Shown here one piece after another: positions 10,517 to 19,366 of a DNA stretch of 64,000 nt. The notes under the pieces are model-generated. The model was not told the DNA's origin, made no database searches, and worked only from the letters and a program-made list of their open reading frames with translations. A program made the translations under genes and the position numbers. This DNA comes from Macropodus opercularis (lineage: Eukaryota > Chordata > Actinopteri > Anabantiformes > Osphronemidae): positions 18,070,001 through 18,134,000 of the forward strand of contig CM061098.1 of assembly GCA_030770545.1 (NCBI GenBank). The letters run 5' to 3'. Each line of letters starts with the position of its first letter. Within the stretch, counting starts at the first letter, position 1.

Positions 10517-11773
10517 CTAAGATGACATGAGAAATATCACTTCTGTGATGGGTCTGAGAAAAGTCTTCGGAACTCCTCCTTTGGCTGTCCTCAGTTCTAT
10601 CTTCCTGACCTTTCCATCAGAGTCAGGAATGGCTTTGCTGATGAGAGCTATAGGCCACTCATTCCTTTGTACTTGATCGTCCTTTAGCAAAACCAAATCA
10701 CCTTCTTTAATGTTAGGTCTATTTTGCTGCCATTTACTACGGGTTTGAAGCGTGAAGAGATATTCACGTCTCCATCTGTCCCAAAACACGTTGGCGAAAT
10801 GCTGTACTCTTTTCCACTGTTTGTGGTAGAGGTCTGAAGTCCCAAAGGATCCTGGTGGAGGGGAAGCAGAAGATGTCTTTTGTGTGAGGATCATTGCTGG
10901 TGTAAGAAGAAAAGGAGACTCAGGGTCTGAAGAGATGGGTGCTATAGGTCTTGCATTAATGATGGCGCACACTTCGGCCATGAGGGTAGACAGCACCTCA
11001 TGAGTGAGACATGAAGAACTGGTCTGAGAGAGCATAGAATCTAAGATTCTTCTTGAGATCCCAATCATCCTTTCCCACGCTCCTCCCATATGAGAAGAGT
11101 GGGGTGGGTTGAAAATCCATGCACAACCTTCTTTGCTGAGGTATCTTAACACATTCGGTGTAGTTTTGTCATCCAAAAGCATTCTCAGCTCCTTACATGC
11201 ACCTCTGAAGTTTGTTCCACAGTCAGAGCGGATTTGCTTTACAGGACCTCGTAGTGAGATGAAGCGACGCAAAGCATTAATGAAAGAGGAGCTGTCCATA
11301 GACTCTATTAGTTCAATGTGCACAGCTCGCACACTTAGACATGTGAACATTACTGCCCACCTTTTACTGTTGGCTTGGCCACCACGAGTACGGCGAGTGG
11401 ACACATTCCAAGGGCCGAACACATCCAGGCCTACATGAGTGAATGGCGCCTCAGTACTAAGACGATCAGGAGGAAGACTGGCCATCTGCTGTTCCATGGT
11501 CTTTCCTCGCAACTTCTCGCATTTGATGCATTTTCGAAGGTGACTGTTCACACGCCTTTTTGCTCCGACAATCCAAAGTCCTTCAGAGCGGATCATAGCC
11601 TCAGTGAAGATGCGGCCTTGATGTTTGACTCTGTCATGATAGTACTGAATCAGAAGGTCAGCCACATGGCTTTTGCCAGGGATAATCAATGGGTATTTCT
11701 CTACTGTAGAAAGCTTGGCATGTTCAAGTCGTCCTCCAATGCTTAGAAGGCCATCTACAAGTACAGGATTCAA
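10517..11773 (-). CDS. BEL/Pao integrase region of pol, out of frame with upstream pol
   Basis: Catalyses insertion of the element's cDNA. Order seen: a zinc-binding HHCC module (H46, H51, C82, C85), then the RNase H-fold core with D117 (GLDVFGP), D184 (IRSDCGTNF) and E234 (GGAWERMI), and a basic C-terminal domain typical of BEL/Pao integrases, with RWRREYL, GDLVLL and KVRKIELR. The listed first codon is TTG at 11771-11773 and is not a real start: family members run straight on from RNase H, and the sense frame continues upstream to about 11796. It overlaps the stop of the larger frame (11770-11772). The catalytic triad is complete and there is no internal stop. As it stands, it could be made only by ribosomal slippage or not at all. 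Confidence 0.9.
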   Translation of the reverse strand: MNPVLVDGLLSIGGRLEHAKLSTVEKYPLIIPGKSHVADLLIQYYHDRVKHQGRIFTEAMIRSEGLWIVGAKRRVNSHLRKCIKCEKLRGKTMEQQMASLPPDRLSTEAPFTHVGLDVFGPWNVSTRRTRGGQANSKRWAVMFTCLSVRAVHIELIESMDSSSFINALRRFISLRGPVKQIRSDCGTNFRGACKELRMLLDDKTTPNVLRYLSKEGCAWIFNPPHSSHMGGAWERMIGISRRILDSMLSQTSSSCLTHEVLSTLMAEVCAIINARPIAPISSDPESPFLLTPAMILTQKTSSASPPPGSFGTSDLYHKQWKRVQHFANVFWDRWRREYLFTLQTRSKWQQNRPNIKEGDLVLLKDDQVQRNEWPIALISKAIPDSDGKVRKIELRTAKGGVPKTFLRPITEVIFLMSS

Positions 11774-14700
11774 CTTCCTGAGTGCACTGCTTTTTGGAAG
11801 ACTTTGTCCTTTCTGTAGACACGCGAATTCTGTTCTGTAAGCTTCTTCCTGTACACATCTAATAATAGCCGATCTGGCTTGTGATAGCGTCTCAGGAGTA
11901 TGAGGTTTGGAACAGTGATGCCAACCATTACAGCTTTCTTTCTTTTTGAAAGATTGAACAACATGGATGTTGCTTTAACAAGCGTTCCCCAAGATGAGAA
12001 CCTTTTGAACCGATGAGAACCAAGAGTTGAGGTTGTGTTTGTGTGGGCAGTGACATAAGTCCGTACCTCTGCATCAGATTCTGGGCAGACGAGGTCAAAG
12101 GGCGCTTCCTCTGCAGCACAGTAGGACACGGAATCTCGTAGAAATGCTGGTCCAGTGAGCCAGCTTGTTTCGGTGAGACGAATTGCTGGCACTGACCTAG
12201 TAGCTACATCTGCTGGGTTCAGTGAGGTGGGAACATAATGCCACTGTTCAGGACGAGAGAACTTCCTAATTCTTTGGACCCTGTTACTGACATATACATA
12301 AAACCTTCGGGTCTCTTTACAAATATACCCTAACACTACTTTGCTGTCTGTATAGAAGTCTAAGCTGTCTAGCTCAGAATCTAGCTCTTGTGCGATCTGC
12401 TCCGCTACCTCAACTGCAAGGACAGCAGCACACAGTTCAAGCCTAGGGATGGTGTGGTTTGACTGGGGAGCTAATTTTGCTTTTCCCATGATGAAGCCTA
12501 CGTGACACATACCTTTGTCATCTGTAACCTTCAGATAAGCTACAGCTGCTATTGCTTCTGTAGAGGCGTCGGCAAAGACATGCATCTCCTTTCTCACAGA
12601 GTTTGTCAGAGATACTGTGGTGTAGGCTCGTGGAGTCTTGAAGTGTTTGAGATCCAACAATGAATCTCTCCAGATGTTCCAGTCAGCTTCTTTGTCAGGG
12701 GGAAATGGAGTGTCCCAGTCGTTTGTTGTGCTGGTGAGTTCTCTAAGCAAACGTTTCCCTTTTACGGTAACCGGGGCTATGAGACCAAGAGGGTCGAACA
12801 CACTGTTGACAGTTGCCAAGACACCTCTGCGGGTAAATGGTTTGTCTCGATCAAAGACACAAAATATGAAGGTGTCATTCAGGAGGTTCCAGCTTAATCC
12901 GAGACTGCGCTGCACAGGTGGAGCATCTTTCTCTAGGTCAAGGTCTTTCAGGTCCTTTGCATAGTCGGCTGAAGGGAAAGCTTGCATGACTAAGGGACTA
13001 TTCGATGCTATTTTATGAAGTCTCAGGTTGGAGATGGCAAGCATCTCTTGTGTGGCCTTGAAGAGATGAATAGCTTTATCGACAGAAGGTAGAGATTTCA
13101 ATCCATCATCTACATAGAAGTCCCTGTCCACAAAGAGTCTTGCATCTGCGCCGAACTCCTGTACTCCATGTAGAGCAGCACGCCGTAAGCCATACATAGC
13201 AACGGCAGGTGAAGGGCTGTTTCCAAACACATGCACTTTCATCCTACACTCCACGATGTCTCCTGCTGTATTGTTGTCTCTGAACCACAGGAATCTTAAG
13301 AAGTTTCGATGATCCTTCCTGACGATGAAACTGTGAAACATCTGTTCTATATCTGTTGTGATTGCTATTGGTTCTATCCTGAAGCGTAGCAGGACACCCA
13401 ACAGGCTGTTATTTAGATCTGGGCCTGTAAGCAACACATCGTTCAGAGATATACTTCGATATTGCGCGCTGGAGTCAAATACGACTCTGATCTGGCCGGG
13501 TTTACGTGGGTGGTACACACCAAATATTGGTAAATACCAGCACTCCTCTTCGTCTTGGAGGGGTGGAGCCAGTTCTGCGTGACCTTGTTCGAAGATTTTC
13601 TGCATGAAGGTAACGAAGTGTTCTTTCATCTCTGGCTTTTTGTCAAGTGTGCGACGAAGAGAAGTCAAACGGTGTAGAGCTTGTTCTTTGTTATTAGGCA
13701 GACGTGGTCTTGTTGAGCGAAAGGGTAATGGGGCTACCCAGCTGTTCGTATCATCCATAAACATTTCTCTATCCATAAGCTGGATGAACTGTCTGTCTTC
13801 AATAGAAGGAGCTATTTTGTTGTCGTCTTCACTTATGTCAAACACTGTGCTATCTGATGGACATTCCTTGTCAGTGTCATGACTATGAGAAATGTGACTG
13901 CTTGAAGCAGACTGAGGGTGCCTGAGAGCCTTTGTTGTGTTCTCTATCTTTAACGATTCTTTCAGGTTGATGTAGTTCTGGCATGGGGTGAAGCACGATG
14001 GGCGACCATTGTGTAAAATGTTGGTGCGATAAGTACTCACATTTGGGGGTTTGTGCACAGAGCCTAGACAGACTTCTCCCACGACGACCCAGCCAAGATC
14101 CAGTCTTTGTGCGTATGGAGCGTTCAGGGGCCCATTGCGCTGTTCTCTCACTTTGTGAACTTGAAGAATGTCACGCCCGAGAAGGAGAAGAATTTGTGCT
14201 TCTGGATCGAGAGGCGGAATGAGGTGAGCGATAGATTTGAGATGTGCATGGTGTTTTACAGCTTCAGGAGTCGGTATCTCTGACCTGTCATCAGGCATGT
14301 AGCTGCATTCGATCAACGTGGGTAGTGCCACGCTACAACTCCCGTCGAGAGAGCGTGCAGTGAAGCCTGTGGCTCTTCTTCCAGACATATCTGTGACTCC
14401 TGCGCATGTGCGAAGTGTATATGGAGAATCTGTGCCGTTCAGACGAAAGAGGTCGAAGAACTCTGATCGAGCAAGTGACCGATTGCTCTGATCGTCTAGT
14501 ATAGCATAGACTGTCAAGACTTTGTTTGGTTGGCTATTCTTATAGACCTGAATGAGGCAGATTTTGGAGCAAGAACGGCCACTTAGGGAGTCCCCACAGA
14601 TGTCTGTGCATTTAGAGTCTACTGCAGGTAAGGTTGATTCCTCTTCCTCCCCGCCATGCTCTGTGTCAGAAGTTTTCAGAGTCCATGGCGGTGGTCCAGG

Positions 14701-16284
14701 GTGGAGAGCTGAGACGTGTGTGTCACTATTACATTCAGAGCACTGAACAGCTGTTTTACATTCCTTTGCTAGATGTGTGCTAGAAGAGCAACATCTAAAG
14801 CATATGTTATTCTCTCTTAAGAATGTTTTTCGTTCTGCTATAGTTTTTGTCCGAAACTCCCTGCAGCGTTTCAGTGGATGCGGCTTTTTATGAATAGGAC
14901 ACTGCCTATCAACATCTGGCTTGTCTGGGACTATGTTGTTGTGTGTGTAAGACACCTTCGTTTTGTGTGTAGAGACAAAACTTTTGGATGTGCCAAATAG
15001 TTTCTGTTGGGTCTCTGGCTTCACAGAATTATCCATTAAGTTCAAATTAAAGCTGGGGTCATTACGTGTATACGCTTCACGACACACAAAGTCAGTAAAG
15101 AATGTGAATGGAGGAAAAGACACCTGGTGTTGGAGTTTATATTGGGAGCCTACGGACATCCATTTTTCCTGGAGGTTGTGGGGGAGTTTGCTGACGATGG
15201 GTGACACGCCCCTTGCCGTATCTAGGTAGGAGAGCCCAGGTATGTAACCGTTCAGCTTTGCAAACTCTATTTCTTTAAGCAGGTCTCCAAGTTCTCTCAG
15301 CTTCAGAGGTTCTTTGCCGTTAAATTTAGGGAATTTGTCCAACTTGTCAAAGAGAGCTTTCTCTATTATCTCTGGAGAGCCATAACACTCCTCTAGACGC
15401 ATCCATGCCATTTTCAGTCCGGCTGCTGGATCAGCTAAATGGAAAGCTCTCAGTCTTTTGATGTGTTCGGAGGACGGGGAACCTAACCACTTAACCATAA
15501 GGTCGAATTCTTCGCTAGCTGTTAGTCTTAAATCTTCTGTAGCGCTAATGAATGAAGACTTCCATGCTCCGTAATTTTCAGGATGATCATCAAATTTGCA
15601 AAGCCCAGAATTGATAAGCTCACGGCGAACTAAGTATCTGGCAATGTCACTCATGCCTGCGTGATCTGTGGAGCACGGCTGATGTACTGACTTAGCGGGG
15701 GAGATATGTAATGAACACTCTTCATTGCGAGAAGGAGTTGGGCATTGAGCGGGCTTATAGGCAAAGGAGGTGTATGCCTCAGTGCCGGTCTGTGCGGCCG
15801 TACTCGGTGGGTATCCTTCTCTAGCCAGAGAAGGAAGGAGAGGGTTTGCTCTGACTCTAGAAAGACGAGCTTCGTTGTCCCGTGAGTTTGAGAGGCTGTC
15901 TACATAATCACTGGTTCGTTTTTCGTTGGAATCCTGGGGTATGTCTGTGATGTTAATACCTCTGTGATTTTCACCTGGACTTAGCTCTGCTGCCACAGAT
16001 TCCAGTATTTCAGCTTCTGCTGCAGCTGCGGCGTATTCCTTTTCATGCTGTAGTGAGTGAAGCTCTGCTTCTAATTTGGCCTTTTCTAGTAGTACTTCTG
16101 CTTCTCTTTTAACAAACGTGGAGCGTGCTCGCACAGCTTCTACCTTAGCACGTGCTTTAGCTGCAGCTAAACTTGCAGAGGATTTTCCTGAACTCGCTGA
16201 TGACATGGACGCAACTGACCTGGTTTCCAAGTGGCTGTGGGAACTGGGTGCACGTGTACGGTGCTCTTCTGCTTTCTCTTCCAT
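11770..16284 (-). CDS. BEL/Pao Gag-protease-reverse transcriptase-RNase H polyprotein
   Basis: 1504 codons. Residues about 1-110: Ala/Glu/Lys-rich, probably coiled coil. About 215-400: the BEL/Pao Gag domain, with HPENYGAWKSSF and WLGSPSSEHI. About 460-525: Cys/His zinc-binding cluster (CPIHKKPH, CFRCCSSSTHLAKEC, CSEC). About 590-700: aspartic protease with ILDDQSNRS in place of D-S/T-G, and LLLLGRDIL. About 905-1070: reverse transcriptase, with IRVVFDSSA, TTDIEQMF and the catalytic YVDDG. About 1230-1320: RNase H, with HVFADAS, RLELCAA and FYTDSK supplying acidic residues. Gag and Pol share one frame, as is normal for BEL. It ends at 11770 in a few aberrant residues after a run of five A (minus strand, 11791-11795), whereas relatives continue into integrase. 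The ATG at 16284 is the first in frame, but the frame is open without ATG back into the 5' LTR, so the true start is uncertain. Confidence 0.93.
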   Translation of the reverse strand: MEEKAEEHRTRAPSSHSHLETRSVASMSSASSGKSSASLAAAKARAKVEAVRARSTFVKREAEVLLEKAKLEAELHSLQHEKEYAAAAAEAEILESVAAELSPGENHRGINITDIPQDSNEKRTSDYVDSLSNSRDNEARLSRVRANPLLPSLAREGYPPSTAAQTGTEAYTSFAYKPAQCPTPSRNEECSLHISPAKSVHQPCSTDHAGMSDIARYLVRRELINSGLCKFDDHPENYGAWKSSFISATEDLRLTASEEFDLMVKWLGSPSSEHIKRLRAFHLADPAAGLKMAWMRLEECYGSPEIIEKALFDKLDKFPKFNGKEPLKLRELGDLLKEIEFAKLNGYIPGLSYLDTARGVSPIVSKLPHNLQEKWMSVGSQYKLQHQVSFPPFTFFTDFVCREAYTRNDPSFNLNLMDNSVKPETQQKLFGTSKSFVSTHKTKVSYTHNNIVPDKPDVDRQCPIHKKPHPLKRCREFRTKTIAERKTFLRENNICFRCCSSSTHLAKECKTAVQCSECNSDTHVSALHPGPPPWTLKTSDTEHGGEEEESTLPAVDSKCTDICGDSLSGRSCSKICLIQVYKNSQPNKVLTVYAILDDQSNRSLARSEFFDLFRLNGTDSPYTLRTCAGVTDMSGRRATGFTARSLDGSCSVALPTLIECSYMPDDRSEIPTPEAVKHHAHLKSIAHLIPPLDPEAQILLLLGRDILQVHKVREQRNGPLNAPYAQRLDLGWVVVGEVCLGSVHKPPNVSTYRTNILHNGRPSCFTPCQNYINLKESLKIENTTKALRHPQSASSSHISHSHDTDKECPSDSTVFDISEDDNKIAPSIEDRQFIQLMDREMFMDDTNSWVAPLPFRSTRPRLPNNKEQALHRLTSLRRTLDKKPEMKEHFVTFMQKIFEQGHAELAPPLQDEEECWYLPIFGVYHPRKPGQIRVVFDSSAQYRSISLNDVLLTGPDLNNSLLGVLLRFRIEPIAITTDIEQMFHSFIVRKDHRNFLRFLWFRDNNTAGDIVECRMKVHVFGNSPSPAVAMYGLRRAALHGVQEFGADARLFVDRDFYVDDGLKSLPSVDKAIHLFKATQEMLAISNLRLHKIASNSPLVMQAFPSADYAKDLKDLDLEKDAPPVQRSLGLSWNLLNDTFIFCVFDRDKPFTRRGVLATVNSVFDPLGLIAPVTVKGKRLLRELTSTTNDWDTPFPPDKEADWNIWRDSLLDLKHFKTPRAYTTVSLTNSVRKEMHVFADASTEAIAAVAYLKVTDDKGMCHVGFIMGKAKLAPQSNHTIPRLELCAAVLAVEVAEQIAQELDSELDSLDFYTDSKVVLGYICKETRRFYVYVSNRVQRIRKFSRPEQWHYVPTSLNPADVATRSVPAIRLTETSWLTGPAFLRDSVSYCAAEEAPFDLVCPESDAEVRTYVTAHTNTTSTLGSHRFKRFSSWGTLVKATSMLFNLSKRKKAVMVGITVPNLILLRRYHKPDRLLLDVYRKKLTEQNSRVYRKDKVFQKAVHSGS
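11791..11795 (-). other. Frame break in pol at an A5 run
   Basis: On the minus strand five A separate good RNase H-side sequence from good integrase sequence in the -1 frame. A one-base contraction of the run, or an assembly error in a homopolymer, would explain it. Programmed -1 slippage is less likely because BEL elements normally have one continuous frame here. Confidence 0.8.
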
Positions 16285-16412
16285 CTTGTATTCGTCGTGC
16301 TCAATAGCAGTAGCGAAGTTGGGGAAGAGACGATGTGTGAAGGCTGGCGCGTTGTCCTGTATTCCTCCGTGAGATACGTCGTGTTTCGCCCGCTGGAATG
16401 ATACTTTTTCAC

Positions 16413-16930
16413 TATTCTGTTCTCTGACGCACGTTCCTTAGTGCAGTCTCAACAGATAGCTAAACAGTTACAGTACAAAAAGAACGAAACTCAGTCTCAA
16501 ATAAAGTGCTGTTTTACTGAGGTTTGAGTTGTCACCATCCAGTACTGTTATCATTGTGAAACTGAAATAAGAATAAAAAGGGAAAACATAACATACATAA
16601 TGCATAAACTTCTGAACATACATACATGCTATGTATGAGCATTACGTAGCATTAGCTTATCGGCTAAGTAGCACTTGTCGGCTGCCTACTTGAAACATTA
16701 CAAAGGTTACTTAGAACAACCAACAGAATTACTTACAAGTATAACTTCTCCAAGGCACCACACAGGTAGGAGGAATGAGAGGGCTACACCAGAATACACT
16801 TCACACACCACACATGCACACAGGCTGAACGTAACGTGTTCTGCGACATCGCGTTTGGAAGCATCTGCCGAACATAAACGTGGCCACAAGGTGTCGCTAA
16901 AGACCTCACTACAAAAAACATAACGTAACA
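16413..16930 (-). repeat. 5' LTR of the BEL/Pao element
   Basis: 518 bp, essentially identical to 9913-10431 apart from the short difference near 16477. It drives transcription leftward through gag-pol. A TATA box or polyadenylation hexamer on the element's sense strand was not obvious to me. Confidence 0.92.
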
Positions 16931-16935
16931 GAACT
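16931..16935. other. Target-site duplication GAACT, right copy
   Basis: Pairs with 9908-9912. Removing the element and one copy restores a continuous host sequence. Confidence 0.85.
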
Positions 16936-17197
16936 CTTCAATGTCTTCTTTACACCATGTTTACATCAAACCCAGAGAGTAGTAGCAGTAGTAATCAGTC
17001 ATTGTTTATGTTATATATATTATATTATTCATATTAAATTAAAGAGTGAATGTCAACAATTAAATTAATTCATTTACAAAAAGCTTAGTTGATTAATTAA
17101 TGGTGCTCAGATATTTATCTTCTTTCTCTTGTCAACAAAACAGGAAAACAAATTTTTGCAATTTAGAACTGACAATAAAAAAGTTAAAATTCTATTG

Positions 17198-17530
17198 GTC
17201 TTTGTGACAGTCAGGCCTCCAGCCCCTGGAGGGCGCTGTGGTCCTGTCTTTGGTTTTCGTCTTGTCATGGGTTAATGTAATTATTGTATCTTGTTTCTGG
17301 TTCGTTTTGTATTTAAGTTCCTGCCTTGTCTTTGTCAGCTAATCAGTCATGTGATGTTTTGTGTGGTGGAGGTTCCTGTCGGTGTCCAGTCATGTGAGTT
17401 TTTTGTTCGTGCAGTTTAGTTTAAGTCATGTGTGTTTAAATAAAGTCACCATGGTCAAGTCACGTCTGCATTTGGGTCCAGCACCTTTTGCTTTTTTTCC
17501 AAACACCGCAACCAGTTCTGTCACAGTCTT
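17198..17530 (+). mobile_element. Solo LTR (Ty3/gypsy-like) with perfect 5-bp duplication
   Basis: The LTR spans 17203-17525 (323 bp), beginning TGTGACAG and ending CTGTCACA, an 8-bp perfect terminal inverted repeat. GTCTT lies on both sides (17198-17202 and 17526-17530). An AATAAA occurs near 17439 in plus orientation, followed by a TTTGGGTCCAGCACC segment typical of fish gypsy LTR ends. No internal retroelement sequence is present, so recombination between two LTRs is inferred. The 66-codon frame inside (17361-17561) is not a gene. Confidence 0.85.
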
Positions 17531-18189
17531 ATTTCTAAGACGTAGTCTAAGTTTGATTTAGAAATGACTGGGGCCTTGTTTTACATGTCTATGTCACTGA
17601 ACATTTGTAGGAAGCAAACTAAAACAGAAGATAAATGTACTGTCCCTCCTATGACGATGCTCAGCCTTCAGTCAGGACGTCAGCAGCTCTGTAAAGCATC
17701 AGGACCTTCAGCTCTGGGTGATTATGGTCACACGACTGTGGCTCATTTGGGGTACGACCCTCAATGGAAGCATAACTGTGCTGTAGACCAGGACACAGGG
17801 TACAAGTTATTGTTCAAATCAGGATAAAAGCTTTATTGTGCAGCCCAACTGTGGTTTGAGTGAAGCACTATAACATAATTTTATTATATTTTTTTCCAGA
17901 TTTGTATAAAACGCTAATGTAAGTGCTCTGACAGTTTTGTAAAAAGCCTTTTGGTTTGACCAATGATGCTACTTGGGCAGTGAAATGTTTCTAACTGACA
18001 AGAAAGACGTCCAAATGACAACTCAGCTTCCAGTATGTATTCAGAATGTGGTAGAGTGGAGAGAGAGAGAGAGACGGATCACACACAGCCTGGCACTGGG
18101 CAAATGAATAGAAATATGGCCCATTTCAGTAGGTGAGAGAGGAGAAACTAAAGCTGCATCTAATATGCTTGACAGTTTACCTGTAAAAT
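17531..18189. other. No gene recognised
   Basis: Unassigned sequence with a short GA run near 18058-18075. No motif-bearing frame seen. Confidence 0.45.
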
Positions 18190-18346
18190 AGGAGGCTTCT
18201 GATGAACAAATTCATCCGACCGTTCATCTGGATGAAGCGCGGTTGATTTATCGTCTGTCTGCGGCTGTTTGATCCAACCCTTGTGTGGCTTCTGAGCTTT
18301 GAGCCCCTGTTTTCATTTGATCCCTCGAAGGATGAACGAGGGTTAA
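18190..18346 (+). repeat. Short TTAA-type repeat (possible piggyBac-like MITE), copy 1
   Basis: Core 18275-18346: CCAACCCTTGTGTGGC, then TGAGCTTTGAGCCCC, then CCCTCGAAGGATGAACGAGGG and TTAA (18343-18346). The left part (about 18200-18235, ATTCATCCGACCGTTCATCTGG) matches the inverse of the left part of the copy near 33740. The CCCT-type ends next to TTAA suggest a piggyBac-mobilised element; no transposase is present. Confidence 0.5.
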
Positions 18347-18394
18347 TTTAGTTTATTGTTCGTAATCAGTTTAAATATATATCCTTGACCCTGT

Positions 18395-18925
18395 CTGGTG
18401 AAGTAGACCAGCCTCTGTCTTTATATTATGTATAATTCTTAGCTCAGTCATGTTTGGGTCGGTTTAAGTTTCTGTTCTTTATGTTGACCTGTTTATGTTA
18501 TAAGGGCTGGTTGGATGCCGGGCTGGATGCAGGTTTAGTTTTTGTGTGATCCTTTTCTTATTTTGTAGTATTATTAGTAGCAAAGTACTTGTTAATATAT
18601 TATAATTTCTTGCTTCTACACCTGGATTTCCTGAGCCTGCTGCTTGGTCCGCGGCAGTTGTCAGTTTTTGTACAAACCTCTCTTTGTTCAGCTGGAGTGA
18701 TGTGAGGAGGGACAGAGGAGCCAAAATAGGTCAAGAAGTGCAGTCGGAGACGGCAGCTCCATCAGACTGACAGGGATGAGCGTGGACCCAGAGGAGGAGA
18801 TAATAGCTTGGAGGCGGAGCGGGAAAGAGACCGATACAGGGTCAGAGAAGAACAGGTGCTTCGGGACAGACTGCTCTTCCTTCAACTCCGCTGCCACCTG
18901 AGGGGAGTGGTCAAGATGTGCAGCT
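18395..18925 (+). mobile_element. Possible Ty3/gypsy 5' fragment (LTR end plus gag start)
   Basis: About 18765-18925 contains ATG-AGC-GTG-GAC-CCA-GAG followed, in another frame, by an Arg/Glu-rich run (EAERERDRYRVREEQVLRDR), which resembles the acidic-basic Gag N-terminus of some fish gypsy elements. The T-rich 18400-18680 before it has an LTR-like tail with CTACACCTGGATTTCCTG. Borders, primer-binding site and a partner LTR were not found. Weak call; a chance coiled-coil frame is the alternative. Confidence 0.25.
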
Positions 18926-19027
18926 GTTAGATGGCTGAGGTCAGACTGGGCCTTCCAGTGTAGATACACATACATATTCCGTATCATATATACATATTTC
19001 TTCTCTCCTCTCTCTGGACTCCAGTGT

Positions 19028-19125
19028 GTCCCTGGGTCTTCCCCAGAGGCCTGTTCCCAGTGGGAGATCATCAGAACCCCTCCCCAGGGAGATCCCCAGG
19101 AGGACAGAGCCAGCAGGACAGTGAG
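19028..19125. repeat. Interspersed repeat relic, class unresolved
   Basis: CCCTGGGTCTTCCCCAGAGG, then CCCAGTGGGAGATC, then CCTCCCCAGGGAGATCC and CAGGAGG matches, with substitutions, a common fish repeat that I know by sequence but cannot assign to a named class without a library search. Confidence 0.45.
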
Positions 19126-19321
19126 GTGTCTGATCCACTATCAAAGCACCATTTAGTGTTTTATTCAACCTTTTAGGCTGTTTGATGACATGTCAAAAGT
19201 AATACTTTACATGTTGAAATGCTCACTACAGGTTGACAGTGAGGGAAGTCGTTTCCTACTTCAATTCCATATCAGATGATCGTATATCATAATACCGTCC
19301 AGAGTTTAGCTCCTGCCCAAC

Positions 19322-19366
19322 GGCAGCTGTGATAGGTTCCAGCATTTCATGATCATGAGTAGAGTA
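19322..19366 (+). repeat. Terminal scrap of the same SINE family as 1885-2135
   Basis: GGCAGCTGTGATAGGTTCC followed by AGCATTTCATGATCATGAG resembles the SINE tail CAGCTGGGATAGGCTCCAGC, here in plus orientation. Only about 45 bases are recognisable. Confidence 0.4.

Larger units (their letters stand above)
9908..16935 (-). mobile_element. Nearly intact BEL/Pao LTR retrotransposon with 5-bp target-site duplication
   Basis: Seen: a direct repeat at 9913-10431 and 16413-16930, flanked outside by GAACT (9908-9912 and 16931-16935). Between the repeats, on the minus strand, are one 1504-codon frame and a following 418-codon frame that together carry Gag, protease, reverse transcriptase, RNase H and integrase in BEL/Pao order. 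The duplication is placed exactly where identity between the two LTRs ends, which supports the borders. Total length is about 7.0 kb. A purine tract (GACGGGGAG on the minus strand, 10432-10440) abuts the 3' LTR. No primer-binding site starting TGG was found beside the 5' LTR, and there is no envelope-like frame. Inference: a recent insertion, since the LTRs differ at only about three positions, disabled in cis by one frame break near 11791. Confidence 0.93.

Noticed and set aside
10517..11773. Envelope or separate second gene of the BEL element
   Set aside because: It is the integrase part of pol; the listed first codon is TTG and the sense frame continues upstream without a start.
11109..16372. 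Several plus-strand frames opposite gag-pol
   Set aside because: Shadows of the minus-strand coding sequence; none has independent motifs.
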